Shown piece by piece: positions 37,143-59,616 of a stretch of 64,000 nucleotides of DNA; position 1 is the first letter of the stretch; every line of letters begins with the position of its first letter. The stretch comes from Listeria cossartiae subsp. cayugensis (lineage in GTDB: Bacteria; Bacillota; Bacilli; Lactobacillales; Listeriaceae): NCBI RefSeq assembly GCF_014229095.1, contig NZ_JAARZC010000003.1, positions 310,001 through 374,000 on the forward strand. Reading direction: 5' to 3'. Both the position numbers and the translations under genes were made by a program. The notes beneath the pieces are model-generated. The model ran no database searches. It saw only the letters and a program-made list of their open reading frames with translations, and had not been told where the DNA came from.

Positions 37143-37301
37143 ATGACGAAGATAAATCATATAAATAATAAATTGATTTTCGAAAATCAGGAGTACACAT
37201 TTGAGCATACCATGCAAATTCTGAGAACAGATGATAGTAGTGTATAGGTGCTAATATCAAAAAAAGAATATAATCTCCATTTATTATCGACAGGAGAAAA
37301 A
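37143..37301 (+). pseudogene. Interrupted small gene after the immunity gene
   Basis: ATG 37143, behind GAGGAA, opens MTKINHINNKLIFENQEYTF and runs to an in-frame TAG at 37245-37247. The same frame continues VLISKKEYNLHLLSTGEK up to the next gene's start, as if one codon had become a stop. The preceding bases (37018-37142) hold no gene. It is probably the remnant of another immunity gene. Confidence 0.5.
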
Positions 37302-37628
37302 ATGAAGAAAATTCAATGGATAGTTAATCGAGCATTTGTATCATCGATTTTATTAATTACTGCGCTATTTGTGGTCCCTCCAATATTTGGGATAGCTGAT
37401 GGAAGTATGGTGAGCTTATATGAATATGTATACGGAGCGCCTTTAAAATGGCTAACTGTAATGACGATAACAGAGGAGAAAAATAAGTTTACAGAGACGT
37501 TTTTCACCGGGAATGAAGGTATAAGCATCCAATGGTTCAATTTAATAGGAAGCTTTGTGCTTATTTTCATCATTTTAAGTCTTATTTTTCACCTAGCAAA
37601 ATTGCTACATAACAGAAAGAGCGCCTAA
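37302..37628 (+). CDS. Two-segment small membrane protein
   Basis: A 108-aa protein with two hydrophobic segments (about 11-32 and 80-102) and an extracellular-type loop between them. Start chosen at ATG 37302, five bases after AGGAG; a longer frame from 37248 lies within the pseudogene. No family recognised. It may belong to the effector/immunity cluster. It ends at a terminator shared with the convergent TM2 gene. Confidence 0.6.
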   Translation: MKKIQWIVNRAFVSSILLITALFVVPPIFGIADGSMVSLYEYVYGAPLKWLTVMTITEEKNKFTETFFTGNEGISIQWFNLIGSFVLIFIILSLIFHLAKLLHNRKSA

Positions 37629-37629
37629 A

Positions 37630-37660
37630 AAAGACAACCTAGCTAATAGGTTGTCTTTCT
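37630..37660. terminator. Bidirectional terminator
   Basis: AAAGACAACCT (37630-37640) and AGGTTGTCTTT (37648-37658) form a symmetrical stem with T-rich tails on both strands, between two convergent genes. Confidence 0.8.
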
Positions 37661-37665
37661 CTATA

Positions 37666-38175
37666 TTATTGAATAAGAATCTCATTATTAGCGTCCGCTT
37701 TTTTAAATATAGCCACAATTCCTTCTATAAACGATACAATTGAAGGAATACCAGTCCAGCAAAATACTACGTAAAGAACGCCTTGACCATTTTTTCCTGC
37801 TAAGAATTTATGGGCGCCGAATGTCCCAAGTAGAAGTGCTAAGGCAACATAAACCCATTTATTAACTAATTTTCCTTCATCTTTTTGGGAAAAGCGGATT
37901 TCTGTTACAACTGTTTGAGTTTGTGTCTGAGTCTGAGCTTGCTCTTGGGCCTGATCTTGATTTTGGGAGTTATTGTTAACGATATTGATATTAGGATTTT
38001 CAGTTGATTTCTCCGTTTTTTTATTAACAATTAATTCTTCTCCGTGTTTATAAACTTCCACTTCATCTCCAGTGTCAGGACTAAATGTAAAACAAGTCAA
38101 TGAAACATCGATTGTTTCCCCGTTATCTTTTAGTACTATCGCTGAATTATCTTCAATTTTAATGACTTTTGCCAT
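37666..38175 (-). CDS. TM2-domain membrane protein
   Basis: A 169-aa minus-strand protein. The N-terminal 55 residues form a small beta-rich region. A Gln/Thr/Asn-rich linker with repeated QAQEQAQTQTQTQT follows (about 70-90), then the TM2 domain: two membrane segments around a tight turn (VYVALALLLGTFGAHKFLAGKNGQG, about 107-155). TM2 proteins are widespread and of unknown function. GGAGAGAAGG lies before the start on the minus strand. Confidence 0.85.
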   Translation of the reverse strand: MAKVIKIEDNSAIVLKDNGETIDVSLTCFTFSPDTGDEVEVYKHGEELIVNKKTEKSTENPNINIVNNNSQNQDQAQEQAQTQTQTQTVVTEIRFSQKDEGKLVNKWVYVALALLLGTFGAHKFLAGKNGQGVLYVVFCWTGIPSIVSFIEGIVAIFKKADANNEILIQ

Positions 38176-38335
38176 GTTCCTTCTCTCCTTTTTTCTATAT
38201 GCTGTTGTAAATAGTCTTTTTTATTATAAAATGAGAAAAATTTACTCCTTTATAGTACCATAAAACGCCTGAGAAAAGCGGGTTTTAAAGAAAATTTATT
38301 TGCAATTTTTCTTTGTTTTTGTAATAAAATAAAGA

Positions 38336-38472
38336 ATGGCAAACTACCTTTAAAAAACCAAATTTTCCTATTTCAGTAGTTTACATTGTTTAATAGAACG
38401 AATGGACTACGATTAAAAGCGAAAATTGAAGCCGGAATCGATAAAAATGTATCGTTTTAGGCTTCTTTTTTC
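38336..38472 (+). ncRNA. Candidate small RNA with its own terminator
   Basis: Within the 478-base gap 38176-38653 no gene is seen. A promoter-like TTGCAA (38300-38305) and TAATAAAAT (38322-38330) precede it. It ends in a strong stem-loop (GAAGCC and AATCGATA pairing with TATCGTT and GGCTTC, 38428-38465) plus a T-run. A terminator with no plus-strand gene before it suggests a short transcript. No family recognised. Confidence 0.35.
38428..38472 (+). terminator. Strong terminator without an upstream gene
   Basis: GAAGCC (38428-38433) and AATCGATA (38436-38443) pair with TATCGTT (38450-38456) and GGCTTC (38460-38465), followed by TTTTTTC. It also isolates the regulator gene downstream from readthrough. 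Confidence 0.75.
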
Positions 38473-38542
38473 TGCCGTTTTTTTGAAAGTTAGATTTATC
38501 AACGTTTTTTCGGATTTTAAAAATGAAGCAATCGCTTAAATG

Positions 38543-38614
38543 TTACGAAAAATTGTCAAACAATACCGTTTTTATCGTAAATCAGTTGTAATTGCCTGTA
38601 CGAAAATTATTCGT
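38543..38614 (+). promoter_or_regulatory. Palindrome cluster before the first Crp-like regulator
   Basis: Three dyads lie here: ATTGTCAAACAAT (38552-38564), flanked by the outer arms TTACGA (38543-38548) and TCGTAA (38575-38580), and ACGAAAATTATTCGT (38600-38614). Dyads of this size suit a dimeric Crp-family protein, perhaps the product of the adjacent gene or its paralog. No classical -35/-10 pair was certain. Confidence 0.4.
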
Positions 38615-38659
38615 TTTCTAAGATAATAAGTCTGTGATGGAAATTTAGAGAGGATGGTT

Positions 38660-39325
38660 ATGATAATGAAGTACATTGAATACCACGACTACATCAAAAG
38701 AGACGCTATTATTTATGCTTATTTACTCGATAATTTTTCTTATGTTTGTAAACAAATTAAGGCCTGGGAGAGTATTACGATAGATAGAGAACATGTCTTA
38801 CTGGTGAAGAATGGCACGCTAATTGAAGAAAGTGACGGTAAGAAAAAAGGGATTGTACGTTGCTTTTTCCAGAAAAATCTTGTATTTCCTACTAGAAATC
38901 CGGTGGTATTAAAAGCTTTGGAAACATCGGAAATTTGCCTGATTAGTGCGGAGGGTGTATTTGGAAAATTAGAGGAGGATCAAATATTGTCTAACTTCTT
39001 TTTACAAATCGCAGAGAAAAACGAACAAGATTTAAAAAGGCAAGCACTGCTCGGTATAGAGAATTCAAAAAATAAAGTTGTATCTACGCTAAACTTCCTA
39101 TTAGAAAATAATTTGGCTAATACTACATTGCCAGTTTTTCCAGAATGGCTCCAGATAAACATTTTAGCAAAATTAGCTAATTGCTCCATTTCCACTATAT
39201 CTTCCACTGTAAATGAACTGCATAATAACGGAAAACTCGATATTAAATCTTCTCCCTGGAAACTTAAAGGACGCGAAATGAGGCTTGAATATTTTGAAAG
39301 AGAAGTTCAAAAAGTAGCGGATTAA
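38660..39325 (+). CDS. Crp/Fnr (PrfA-like) transcription regulator, first copy
   Basis: A protein of about 221 aa. The N-terminal part (about 1-120) reads as a cyclic-nucleotide-binding-like beta barrel, and the C-terminal part (about 165-210: ILAKLANCSISTISSTVNEL) as a winged helix-turn-helix. It is a paralog of the protein at 59617-60252; the two share LSNFFLQIAE and similar VFP-W and AKLA-CS-ST segments. It stands first before the giant surface protein/ATPase genes and probably controls them. Start at ATG 38660 after AGAGAGG; ATG at 38654 overlaps that site and ATG at 38666 is possible. Confidence 0.8.
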   Translation: MIMKYIEYHDYIKRDAIIYAYLLDNFSYVCKQIKAWESITIDREHVLLVKNGTLIEESDGKKKGIVRCFFQKNLVFPTRNPVVLKALETSEICLISAEGVFGKLEEDQILSNFFLQIAEKNEQDLKRQALLGIENSKNKVVSTLNFLLENNLANTTLPVFPEWLQINILAKLANCSISTISSTVNELHNNGKLDIKSSPWKLKGREMRLEYFEREVQKVAD

Positions 39326-39332
39326 TTTAGAC

Positions 39333-39355
39333 GAAAACAAGGCACATTTGTTTTC
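39333..39355 (+). promoter_or_regulatory. Perfect palindrome before the giant surface-protein operon
   Basis: GAAAACAA (39333-39340), seven bases, TTGTTTTC (39348-39355). The T-rich arm is inside the dyad and no T-run follows, so a terminator is unlikely. It lies between the regulator gene and the operon, 78 bases before the first start codon, and could be an operator. A second small dyad (CTTGA/TCAAG) lies about 39371-39385. Confidence 0.45.
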
Positions 39356-39430
39356 TGATGGTACAAGGCTTGAATGAATCAAGTTCTTTTCCAAGTACAA
39401 AAAATATACACACAAACGAGGTGGAAGTAG

Positions 39431-53443
<14,013 letters not shown>

Positions 53444-53533
53444 TTTTAATAAAAAAATCCTCAGCGTCCGCGGTTAGATTAACGGAAAACACATCCCGGG
53501 CAATTTGGAAAATTCAAAAGGAGATAAACTTAT

Positions 53534-56500
53534 ATGATAAAAACAACAAGCTTGAGGCGTTCCTTATTGTTAGTCATGGCTGCTTTATTAATACTCGGCC
53601 AGCTTAATCTTTCTTCATTCCGAGTTTTTGCAGAAGAAAATGGTAATGATTCCGTTTCTTATACGGTTCAAAATGAGCTTTCAAGCGACAAAAAGAAAGC
53701 TACACTAACACTTAAAGCCACACCGAAAAACACGCAAGTTAACATATTAGCTATAGAAACGCCTGATGGAGAAAAGACGGATGGCGAGGAAGCTGAATAT
53801 GTAGCTACCAAAAATGGCTCTGTCGACTTTATTATTTCCTACAAAGATAAAGCCGGCGCAGAAAAAGAATACACTGCTTCTTATAAAGTAAGTGAAATAT
53901 CTGAAGAGACGGCAACTGTAACTCCTGGTAAAACAGGGCTTAAATCCAGTGCGCCTACTGTAGCCTTAAATATTCCTGATTATAACAAAACGGCATGGGG
54001 TAATGGGGATATCAAAGACGTTTCTGTCACAGTAGAGTTTAATAATAATAGTTCCACTGGTAAAAAAATAAATTTCACGTTACCAGATGGTATGCGATTT
54101 GTCTCGCTACCTGTTCCGAGCAGCTACCAACCAACAAGTAGCTCTGATTCAAGTATTCTAAGTTATTTTGGCGCTGGTAATCCGGTTGGGGACTCAATTA
54201 CTTCGGTGACAGTTCCTGATAAAGAGGCGGGTTATAACAAGGCCACTTATGGGACAGTGAGTTATGAGCTAGAGCCTGCCACGGAGAAACTAACGCTTAG
54301 CTTTTCTGTTCAAGTAGATGCAGCCAAGTATTATGGCACAGCAGACTTAAAATCGCCTATCAAAGTCGATGCTTACATGGGTGAAGGAAGCACGCCGGTT
54401 GCCTCAGCAGAGCAAAGCGTTCACGCCGAAGGAAAAAATGTTGTCGGTTACGCTTCTCAAAAGAGTGTTCAAACCATGTTTAGAAACTGGTATACATCGT
54501 CCTTTTTGCCAGAAGTGATCGCAAGTACAGATACAGAAGATTCTTATAATTATACAAAACCATATTCAGTTGTAAATGGTATTAACCAAGCAGATAGCCG
54601 TGGATCAAAAATCTTTGTTCCTAAAAATGTTACAACAACCCTTTATTATCCAGAAGGTATGGAGTATGTCGGTGTAGTTAACGAAGGTAAAAGTGTGCTT
54701 GGAAATACTGACAATAGAACTATCACCCATTATCCAAGCGAAAACAAAGTCGTTATTGATTTTAAACAAGAAAATTACTATGGTATAGTAGAAACCATTT
54801 TTGCGGTTAAATATAAAGTGCCAGCTGGAACCCCGGTTGGGAACTATACGGCGCCTAAAGTCCCGCATGCGGTTATTACAACATATGATGACCAAGTATT
54901 TGAAACAGAGGCATTAACCAATGATTCCAATGATACAACAACGCTAGCTGCGAAAGATACGTGTAAAGTAGTTGGTGGAACAGCAAATAAAATGGTTATG
55001 CTACCAAGAAATAACTATATTAATCCAGATAATGAAACTTGGGCAGGTCTTATTCAGATTAACAATAAGCAAACTGCCGGAGTGAAAACAAATCAAGTTT
55101 ACCAAATTAAATTTGATGAAAACTGGGAAGCATACATAGTTAATTTACCTTTTGATGGCAAATTAGCTGGCAATAAGGCATCAGATGTACAATATAAAAC
55201 TAATTTAAATCCAGAATATCGAACTTACGAAGGTACTCTTCCTAAAACAAATGCGAATAAAATGCTAACGCTAGAAGCAACGGCAGTAGGTCTTCAAGAA
55301 GGGGAATACTTTACAGAAGTAAAAGCGAATGTAGGGGACTTCTCCACTGGATTTACAAATATTGATACTTCCGCACCATTTAAAGCGGCCAATAGCGCAT
55401 CATACGGAATAGTGAAGCCGGGTATCACTTCGGTTCAATTTGATGTCAATATTTGGGATGCTGAAGATGAAGCAAATACCAAAGTTTCCGGTTCATCAAC
55501 GTACACTACTACAACGGGTGTAAGCACGGCTGCGAATGGAACAGCTTCATTTTATAACAGTGAAGGTGCACTAATTAAGACTGCTCGTGCGGGAGACACA
55601 GTAACCACAAAAGCATCATTAATTATGCATGATTACCCATATGGAACAAGAACCGTCCTTAACAATCCAGAAATTTATTTACGTCAATTAGAAGGAACAA
55701 CGGTTAAACCGGGATCTATTAAACTGACAGATCAAGACGGCAAAGAAGTCGATTTTTCTGTTGAAGCGAAATCAGCTAATAACGGCGATAAAGTATATGT
55801 TATCAAAACAACAGATGTTACAGTAGGTGAATATATCGGTTATCCTGCTAAAAAACAATATTTAAATATTAGCTATAATACAACATTCGATATGACTTTA
55901 AGTAAGAGTATCCACACAGGTATTCAAGAGTTGCTTGCTTGGGGTGGAAGTAATGTTACTTCGGCGCTAGGAGCGAATTTTTTCCCGGATAATGGTCTTG
56001 ATGTGAACCAAAATGGTAAAGATGCAGAACGATTGCTGTCCACTAACACAAGTACGCTAAGTGTTCCTAAACAAGATACAGTTACAGTAGAAACTTTCTT
56101 AAATGTAGCTGGAGAAGGAATTAAAGCAGCTTATGTAGAAGATGATGACAGCACAGTTTCGTATTTCACACCAGGAACTGACGCGGATTATATGGTTAAG
56201 ATTACAAATACTTCAAGTGGAAGTGCTGAAAGCCTAGATATTTACATCCCAATTCCAAAAACTGGTCAAGATTTTGGCTCGAAATTCCAAAGTGAACCTT
56301 TCAAATGGGATATGAAACTAAGCGATGCGCTTGCAATGACAGCCGCGCAAAAAGAGCAGTTTGACATAAGCTATACAACTGAAGCAACTTCAAATAATTA
56401 TACGACAGATGCTATCTACAGTAATACACTTGCCGATTACGGAAAAGCAAATATGGTTCGTATCAAAGTGAAAACAGAGATTGAATCTGGAGAAACGCAA

Positions 56501-59470
56501 ACAATTAAAGTTCCACTAAAAGTAGATGAAACGTTTGATTCTGCTACAGCTGGAAATAAAATTGGCGAACGCGACGTATACAACCCTTACTATGCAGTTA
56601 CAACAAACACTTACTCCGGATCTATCGCAGGTACTCGAGTAGGCGCGGAATTAGTAATTGTAGAAGTAGCAGGTAAACTATTTAAAGACAAAAATGCAAA
56701 TGGTGTGTATGAATCGGCGCAAACTGATACACCACTTGCGAATGAAACAGTTGAATTATATAAATGGAATGAAGCAACCTCAAAGTATGAAGCATTTACT
56801 AAAGATGGGGAAAGCGTAACAACGACAACCGATGCAAATGGAGATTATAAGTTTGACTACAATTTAGGTATTGGTTACGGAAAATATGCAGTTAAATTCC
56901 CAGATAAAGAAGGTTACAAATTTACCTTACAGAATGTTGGTAAAGATAAATCATTAAATAGTGCGACGCCGAATTTAGGCGCTGAGACAGGTTGGGTAAA
57001 AGAAATCGATCCAGCACAACCGGCTGCACAACATATCAACGCAGGTTATATTTCTTACGTGCCTGAAACAGATTTAAAAGTAAACTTAAATGAAAAAATT
57101 GTTCAAGAAGGAAAAAGCTTAAAGATTACTCTACCAAAAGTAGCCCAAACAAATGGTGAAGCAGCAGAAGATACAATCGAACCAGACTTTTTCCAAAAAA
57201 TCCAAGCAACAACGGATGGCTATAAGTGGACTACAGCTAATGCGGGAATAGCGACAGCGAAAACCCTAAGCGATGGTTCCGGCGCAATCGTAGGCGTTTC
57301 TACTAACGGAAAAACAATTGCAGCTACGGACCTTACGATTGCAGTTAAAGACATTTTTGGAACAGAACAGAAGTCTACTGCACCGATTTATGTAACAGCA
57401 ACGAGCGGCAATACTGCTCAGAAAGACCAATTAAGAATCGGAGCAACTAACTTCACACTTGAATACAAAGATGCATTAGCACTAACAGAAGCCCAAGCAG
57501 TGACAAAAGCAAAAACAGCAGCTTTTGAAGAAGTGAAAAATGGCGTAAATTCAAACGCCCAAGATCGTACAAATGTTGTAAAAGTTGATGAAACACAACT
57601 AAAAGCTATTCAAGATGGTCCAAACCAAGGTGGCACATACCCGCTTACCTATACATTGGAACAAGATAGCAAAGAAGTCGAAGTAGTTATTCAAGTAAAA
57701 GTTGAAAAAGATTTAACAACAGTAAACGCGCATGACTCTAAGATTTATGTCGGCGATAGTTGGAGTGCAGCTGATAATTTCGATAGCGCGCTTAATAAAG
57801 AAGGAGAAACCGTTACTTTTGCGGATATCATAGTCACTGGTTCCGTTGATACAACAACAGCTGGCACATATCCAGTCTCTTATAAATATAACGACACAGT
57901 AACCACTGTTAATGTTACAGTTAAAGACAATGCAACCGAAGTTAATGCCCATGATTCTACTATCTATACGGGTGATACATGGAGTGCGAAAGATAACTTT
58001 GATAGCGCCGCAGATAAAGATGGTAATTCAATCACTTTTGATAAAATTACTGTGACAAATACAGTCAACACAACGCAAGCCGGCACTTACCCAATCACCT
58101 ATACGTACGCGGGTGAAGCAAAAACAATCACTGTAACAGTAAAAGAAAACAAAAAAGGAATTAATGCACACAATGCTACTATTTATGTAGGCGATAGTTG
58201 GACAGCCGAGGATAACTTTGATAATGCCGTAGATAAAGACGGTGATCCAGTAGCCTTTTCCGAAGTGAGCGTGACAGAGACTCCGGCGGTAAATACAAAT
58301 AAAGCTGGCACATACCAAATCAAATACAGTTTTGATGGAGCTACTAAAACAGTGACATTAACAGTGAAAAATATTCTAACAGCTGTAAATGCGCATAACT
58401 CCACAATTTATATTGATGAGTCGTGGGATGCAAAAGATAACTTTGATAGCGCACGCGATAAAGATGGAAATGCGGTCACTTTTGCAGATATTACAGTAGA
58501 AGGAACTGTCGATAATACGAAAGCCGACACGTATCCAATCACATATAAATACGATGGTTTTTCTAAGACGATTCAAGTTTCTGTAAAAAATCCACAAACA
58601 GCTATTTATGCACATGATTCTGTGGTTTATACTGGAGATACTTGGTCAGCAAAAGACAATTTTGACCGAGCGATTGATAAAGCCGGAAATGCGGTTGCTT
58701 ATAAAGACATTACAGTGGAAGATGCTGCTGATGTTGACTTGGCAACTCCGGGAACTTATTCCGTGACATATCGTTACGCGGGTGTCTCAAAAGTCGTGCA
58801 AATTACTGTAAAACCAAGGCTGACGAAAGTGGAAAGCCATGATAGCACAATCTATGCTGGAGATGATTGGCAAGCGAAAGATAACTTTGACACGGCTACG
58901 GACAAAAAAGGCGACAACGTGAAATTGGCTAACGTTACAGTCACAGGCCAAGTTGATACACAAACGCCAGGCACATACGAAATCACCTATAGTTATGATG
59001 GTGTGACAAGTGTATCTCATGTGACAGTACTACAAAATCACGCGAAAATAATCGTCCATGATAGTCAGTTACAACTAAATGGAAAATGGGATCCGAAAGA
59101 TAATTTCGTGAGCGCAATGTCGAGAAATGGTAGCGAAATCCCACTTTCTAATGTAAAAGTCAAAGGGAAAGTTAATACAAAAAAAGCTGGCACTTACAAA
59201 GTCACTTACACAATCGACCCTAATGAAGGTACAGCAGACGCAGGTAAGAAAGAATTATCCGTGGTTGCTAACATTCGAGTAGTCGAGAAAGAATTGATTA
59301 TTAAGGGCGGCAACGATTTGGCGGAAATAAAACAGCGCACTGCAACATTCCGTGAAGCAATTCCAAGAACTGGCGATCAAATGAACTTATGGATTGTCTT
59401 GCTAGGAGTTTGCTTAGTAGGATTAGCGTTATTCCTATGGATCAATAGACAAAGAAGAAGCCACAAATAA
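53534..59470 (+). CDS. Giant cell-wall-anchored adhesin-like protein with SdrD-B and Ig-like repeats
   Basis: A 1978-aa surface protein. A Sec signal peptide (about 1-33, ending FRVFA) precedes a large beta-rich region (about 35-1040), an SdrD-B-like domain (about 1045-1160: GKLFKDKNANGVYES), a Big-type region (about 1175-1300) and seven Ig-like repeats of about 73 residues (from about 1395), most starting with (V/I)NAH(D/N)S-x-IY-x-G(D/E)-x-W. The C-terminus has a sorting signal: IPRTG (1943-1947, where LPXTG is usual), hydrophobic segment and RQRRSHK tail. AAAGGAG lies before the ATG. It lies 90 bases after the polytopic membrane protein gene and is last in the operon. Confidence 0.88.
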   Translation: MIKTTSLRRSLLLVMAALLILGQLNLSSFRVFAEENGNDSVSYTVQNELSSDKKKATLTLKATPKNTQVNILAIETPDGEKTDGEEAEYVATKNGSVDFIISYKDKAGAEKEYTASYKVSEISEETATVTPGKTGLKSSAPTVALNIPDYNKTAWGNGDIKDVSVTVEFNNNSSTGKKINFTLPDGMRFVSLPVPSSYQPTSSSDSSILSYFGAGNPVGDSITSVTVPDKEAGYNKATYGTVSYELEPATEKLTLSFSVQVDAAKYYGTADLKSPIKVDAYMGEGSTPVASAEQSVHAEGKNVVGYASQKSVQTMFRNWYTSSFLPEVIASTDTEDSYNYTKPYSVVNGINQADSRGSKIFVPKNVTTTLYYPEGMEYVGVVNEGKSVLGNTDNRTITHYPSENKVVIDFKQENYYGIVETIFAVKYKVPAGTPVGNYTAPKVPHAVITTYDDQVFETEALTNDSNDTTTLAAKDTCKVVGGTANKMVMLPRNNYINPDNETWAGLIQINNKQTAGVKTNQVYQIKFDENWEAYIVNLPFDGKLAGNKASDVQYKTNLNPEYRTYEGTLPKTNANKMLTLEATAVGLQEGEYFTEVKANVGDFSTGFTNIDTSAPFKAANSASYGIVKPGITSVQFDVNIWDAEDEANTKVSGSSTYTTTTGVSTAANGTASFYNSEGALIKTARAGDTVTTKASLIMHDYPYGTRTVLNNPEIYLRQLEGTTVKPGSIKLTDQDGKEVDFSVEAKSANNGDKVYVIKTTDVTVGEYIGYPAKKQYLNISYNTTFDMTLSKSIHTGIQELLAWGGSNVTSALGANFFPDNGLDVNQNGKDAERLLSTNTSTLSVPKQDTVTVETFLNVAGEGIKAAYVEDDDSTVSYFTPGTDADYMVKITNTSSGSAESLDIYIPIPKTGQDFGSKFQSEPFKWDMKLSDALAMTAAQKEQFDISYTTEATSNNYTTDAIYSNTLADYGKANMVRIKVKTEIESGETQTIKVPLKVDETFDSATAGNKIGERDVYNPYYAVTTNTYSGSIAGTRVGAELVIVEVAGKLFKDKNANGVYESAQTDTPLANETVELYKWNEATSKYEAFTKDGESVTTTTDANGDYKFDYNLGIGYGKYAVKFPDKEGYKFTLQNVGKDKSLNSATPNLGAETGWVKEIDPAQPAAQHINAGYISYVPETDLKVNLNEKIVQEGKSLKITLPKVAQTNGEAAEDTIEPDFFQKIQATTDGYKWTTANAGIATAKTLSDGSGAIVGVSTNGKTIAATDLTIAVKDIFGTEQKSTAPIYVTATSGNTAQKDQLRIGATNFTLEYKDALALTEAQAVTKAKTAAFEEVKNGVNSNAQDRTNVVKVDETQLKAIQDGPNQGGTYPLTYTLEQDSKEVEVVIQVKVEKDLTTVNAHDSKIYVGDSWSAADNFDSALNKEGETVTFADIIVTGSVDTTTAGTYPVSYKYNDTVTTVNVTVKDNATEVNAHDSTIYTGDTWSAKDNFDSAADKDGNSITFDKITVTNTVNTTQAGTYPITYTYAGEAKTITVTVKENKKGINAHNATIYVGDSWTAEDNFDNAVDKDGDPVAFSEVSVTETPAVNTNKAGTYQIKYSFDGATKTVTLTVKNILTAVNAHNSTIYIDESWDAKDNFDSARDKDGNAVTFADITVEGTVDNTKADTYPITYKYDGFSKTIQVSVKNPQTAIYAHDSVVYTGDTWSAKDNFDRAIDKAGNAVAYKDITVEDAADVDLATPGTYSVTYRYAGVSKVVQITVKPRLTKVESHDSTIYAGDDWQAKDNFDTATDKKGDNVKLANVTVTGQVDTQTPGTYEITYSYDGVTSVSHVTVLQNHAKIIVHDSQLQLNGKWDPKDNFVSAMSRNGSEIPLSNVKVKGKVNTKKAGTYKVTYTIDPNEGTADAGKKELSVVANIRVVEKELIIKGGNDLAEIKQRTATFREAIPRTGDQMNLWIVLLGVCLVGLALFLWINRQRRSHK
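57720..59112 (+). repeat. Seven tandem Ig-like repeat units in the wall-anchored protein
   Basis: Unit starts recur near 57720, 57942, 58161, 58386, 58602, 58830 and 59046, about 216-228 bases apart. Each encodes a variant of AHDS-x-IY-x-GD-x-W-x-A-x-DNFD and ends with TAGTYPI-type residues and a TVTVK strand. The last unit is the most diverged. The range given runs from the first unit start into the last unit. Confidence 0.85.
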
Positions 59471-59481
59471 ACAAAACGGGG

Positions 59482-59520
59482 AGGTAGGGAGTCTTAAATT
59501 GAAGGCTAGCCTACCTTTTC
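59482..59520 (+). terminator. Probable terminator of the surface-protein/ATPase operon
   Basis: AGGTAGG (59482-59488) pairs with CCTACCT (59510-59516), with inner pairing AGTCTT/AGGCT, followed by TTTTC. The T-run is short, so readthrough into the second regulator gene is possible. Confidence 0.5.
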
Positions 59521-59616
59521 CCGCTGAATGAAACAAATTTTTTTTCGTGAAAAGACAGAGATAGTTCGGCCGATAGCCCAATTTTTTTAAAGAAATGGGA
59601 GGAAAGGAAATAGAAA

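Noticed and set aside
57720-59112. Evenly spaced repeats that could be mistaken for a CRISPR array
   Set aside because: Period is about 220 bases, the repeats are coding and diverged, and they form Ig-like protein domains.
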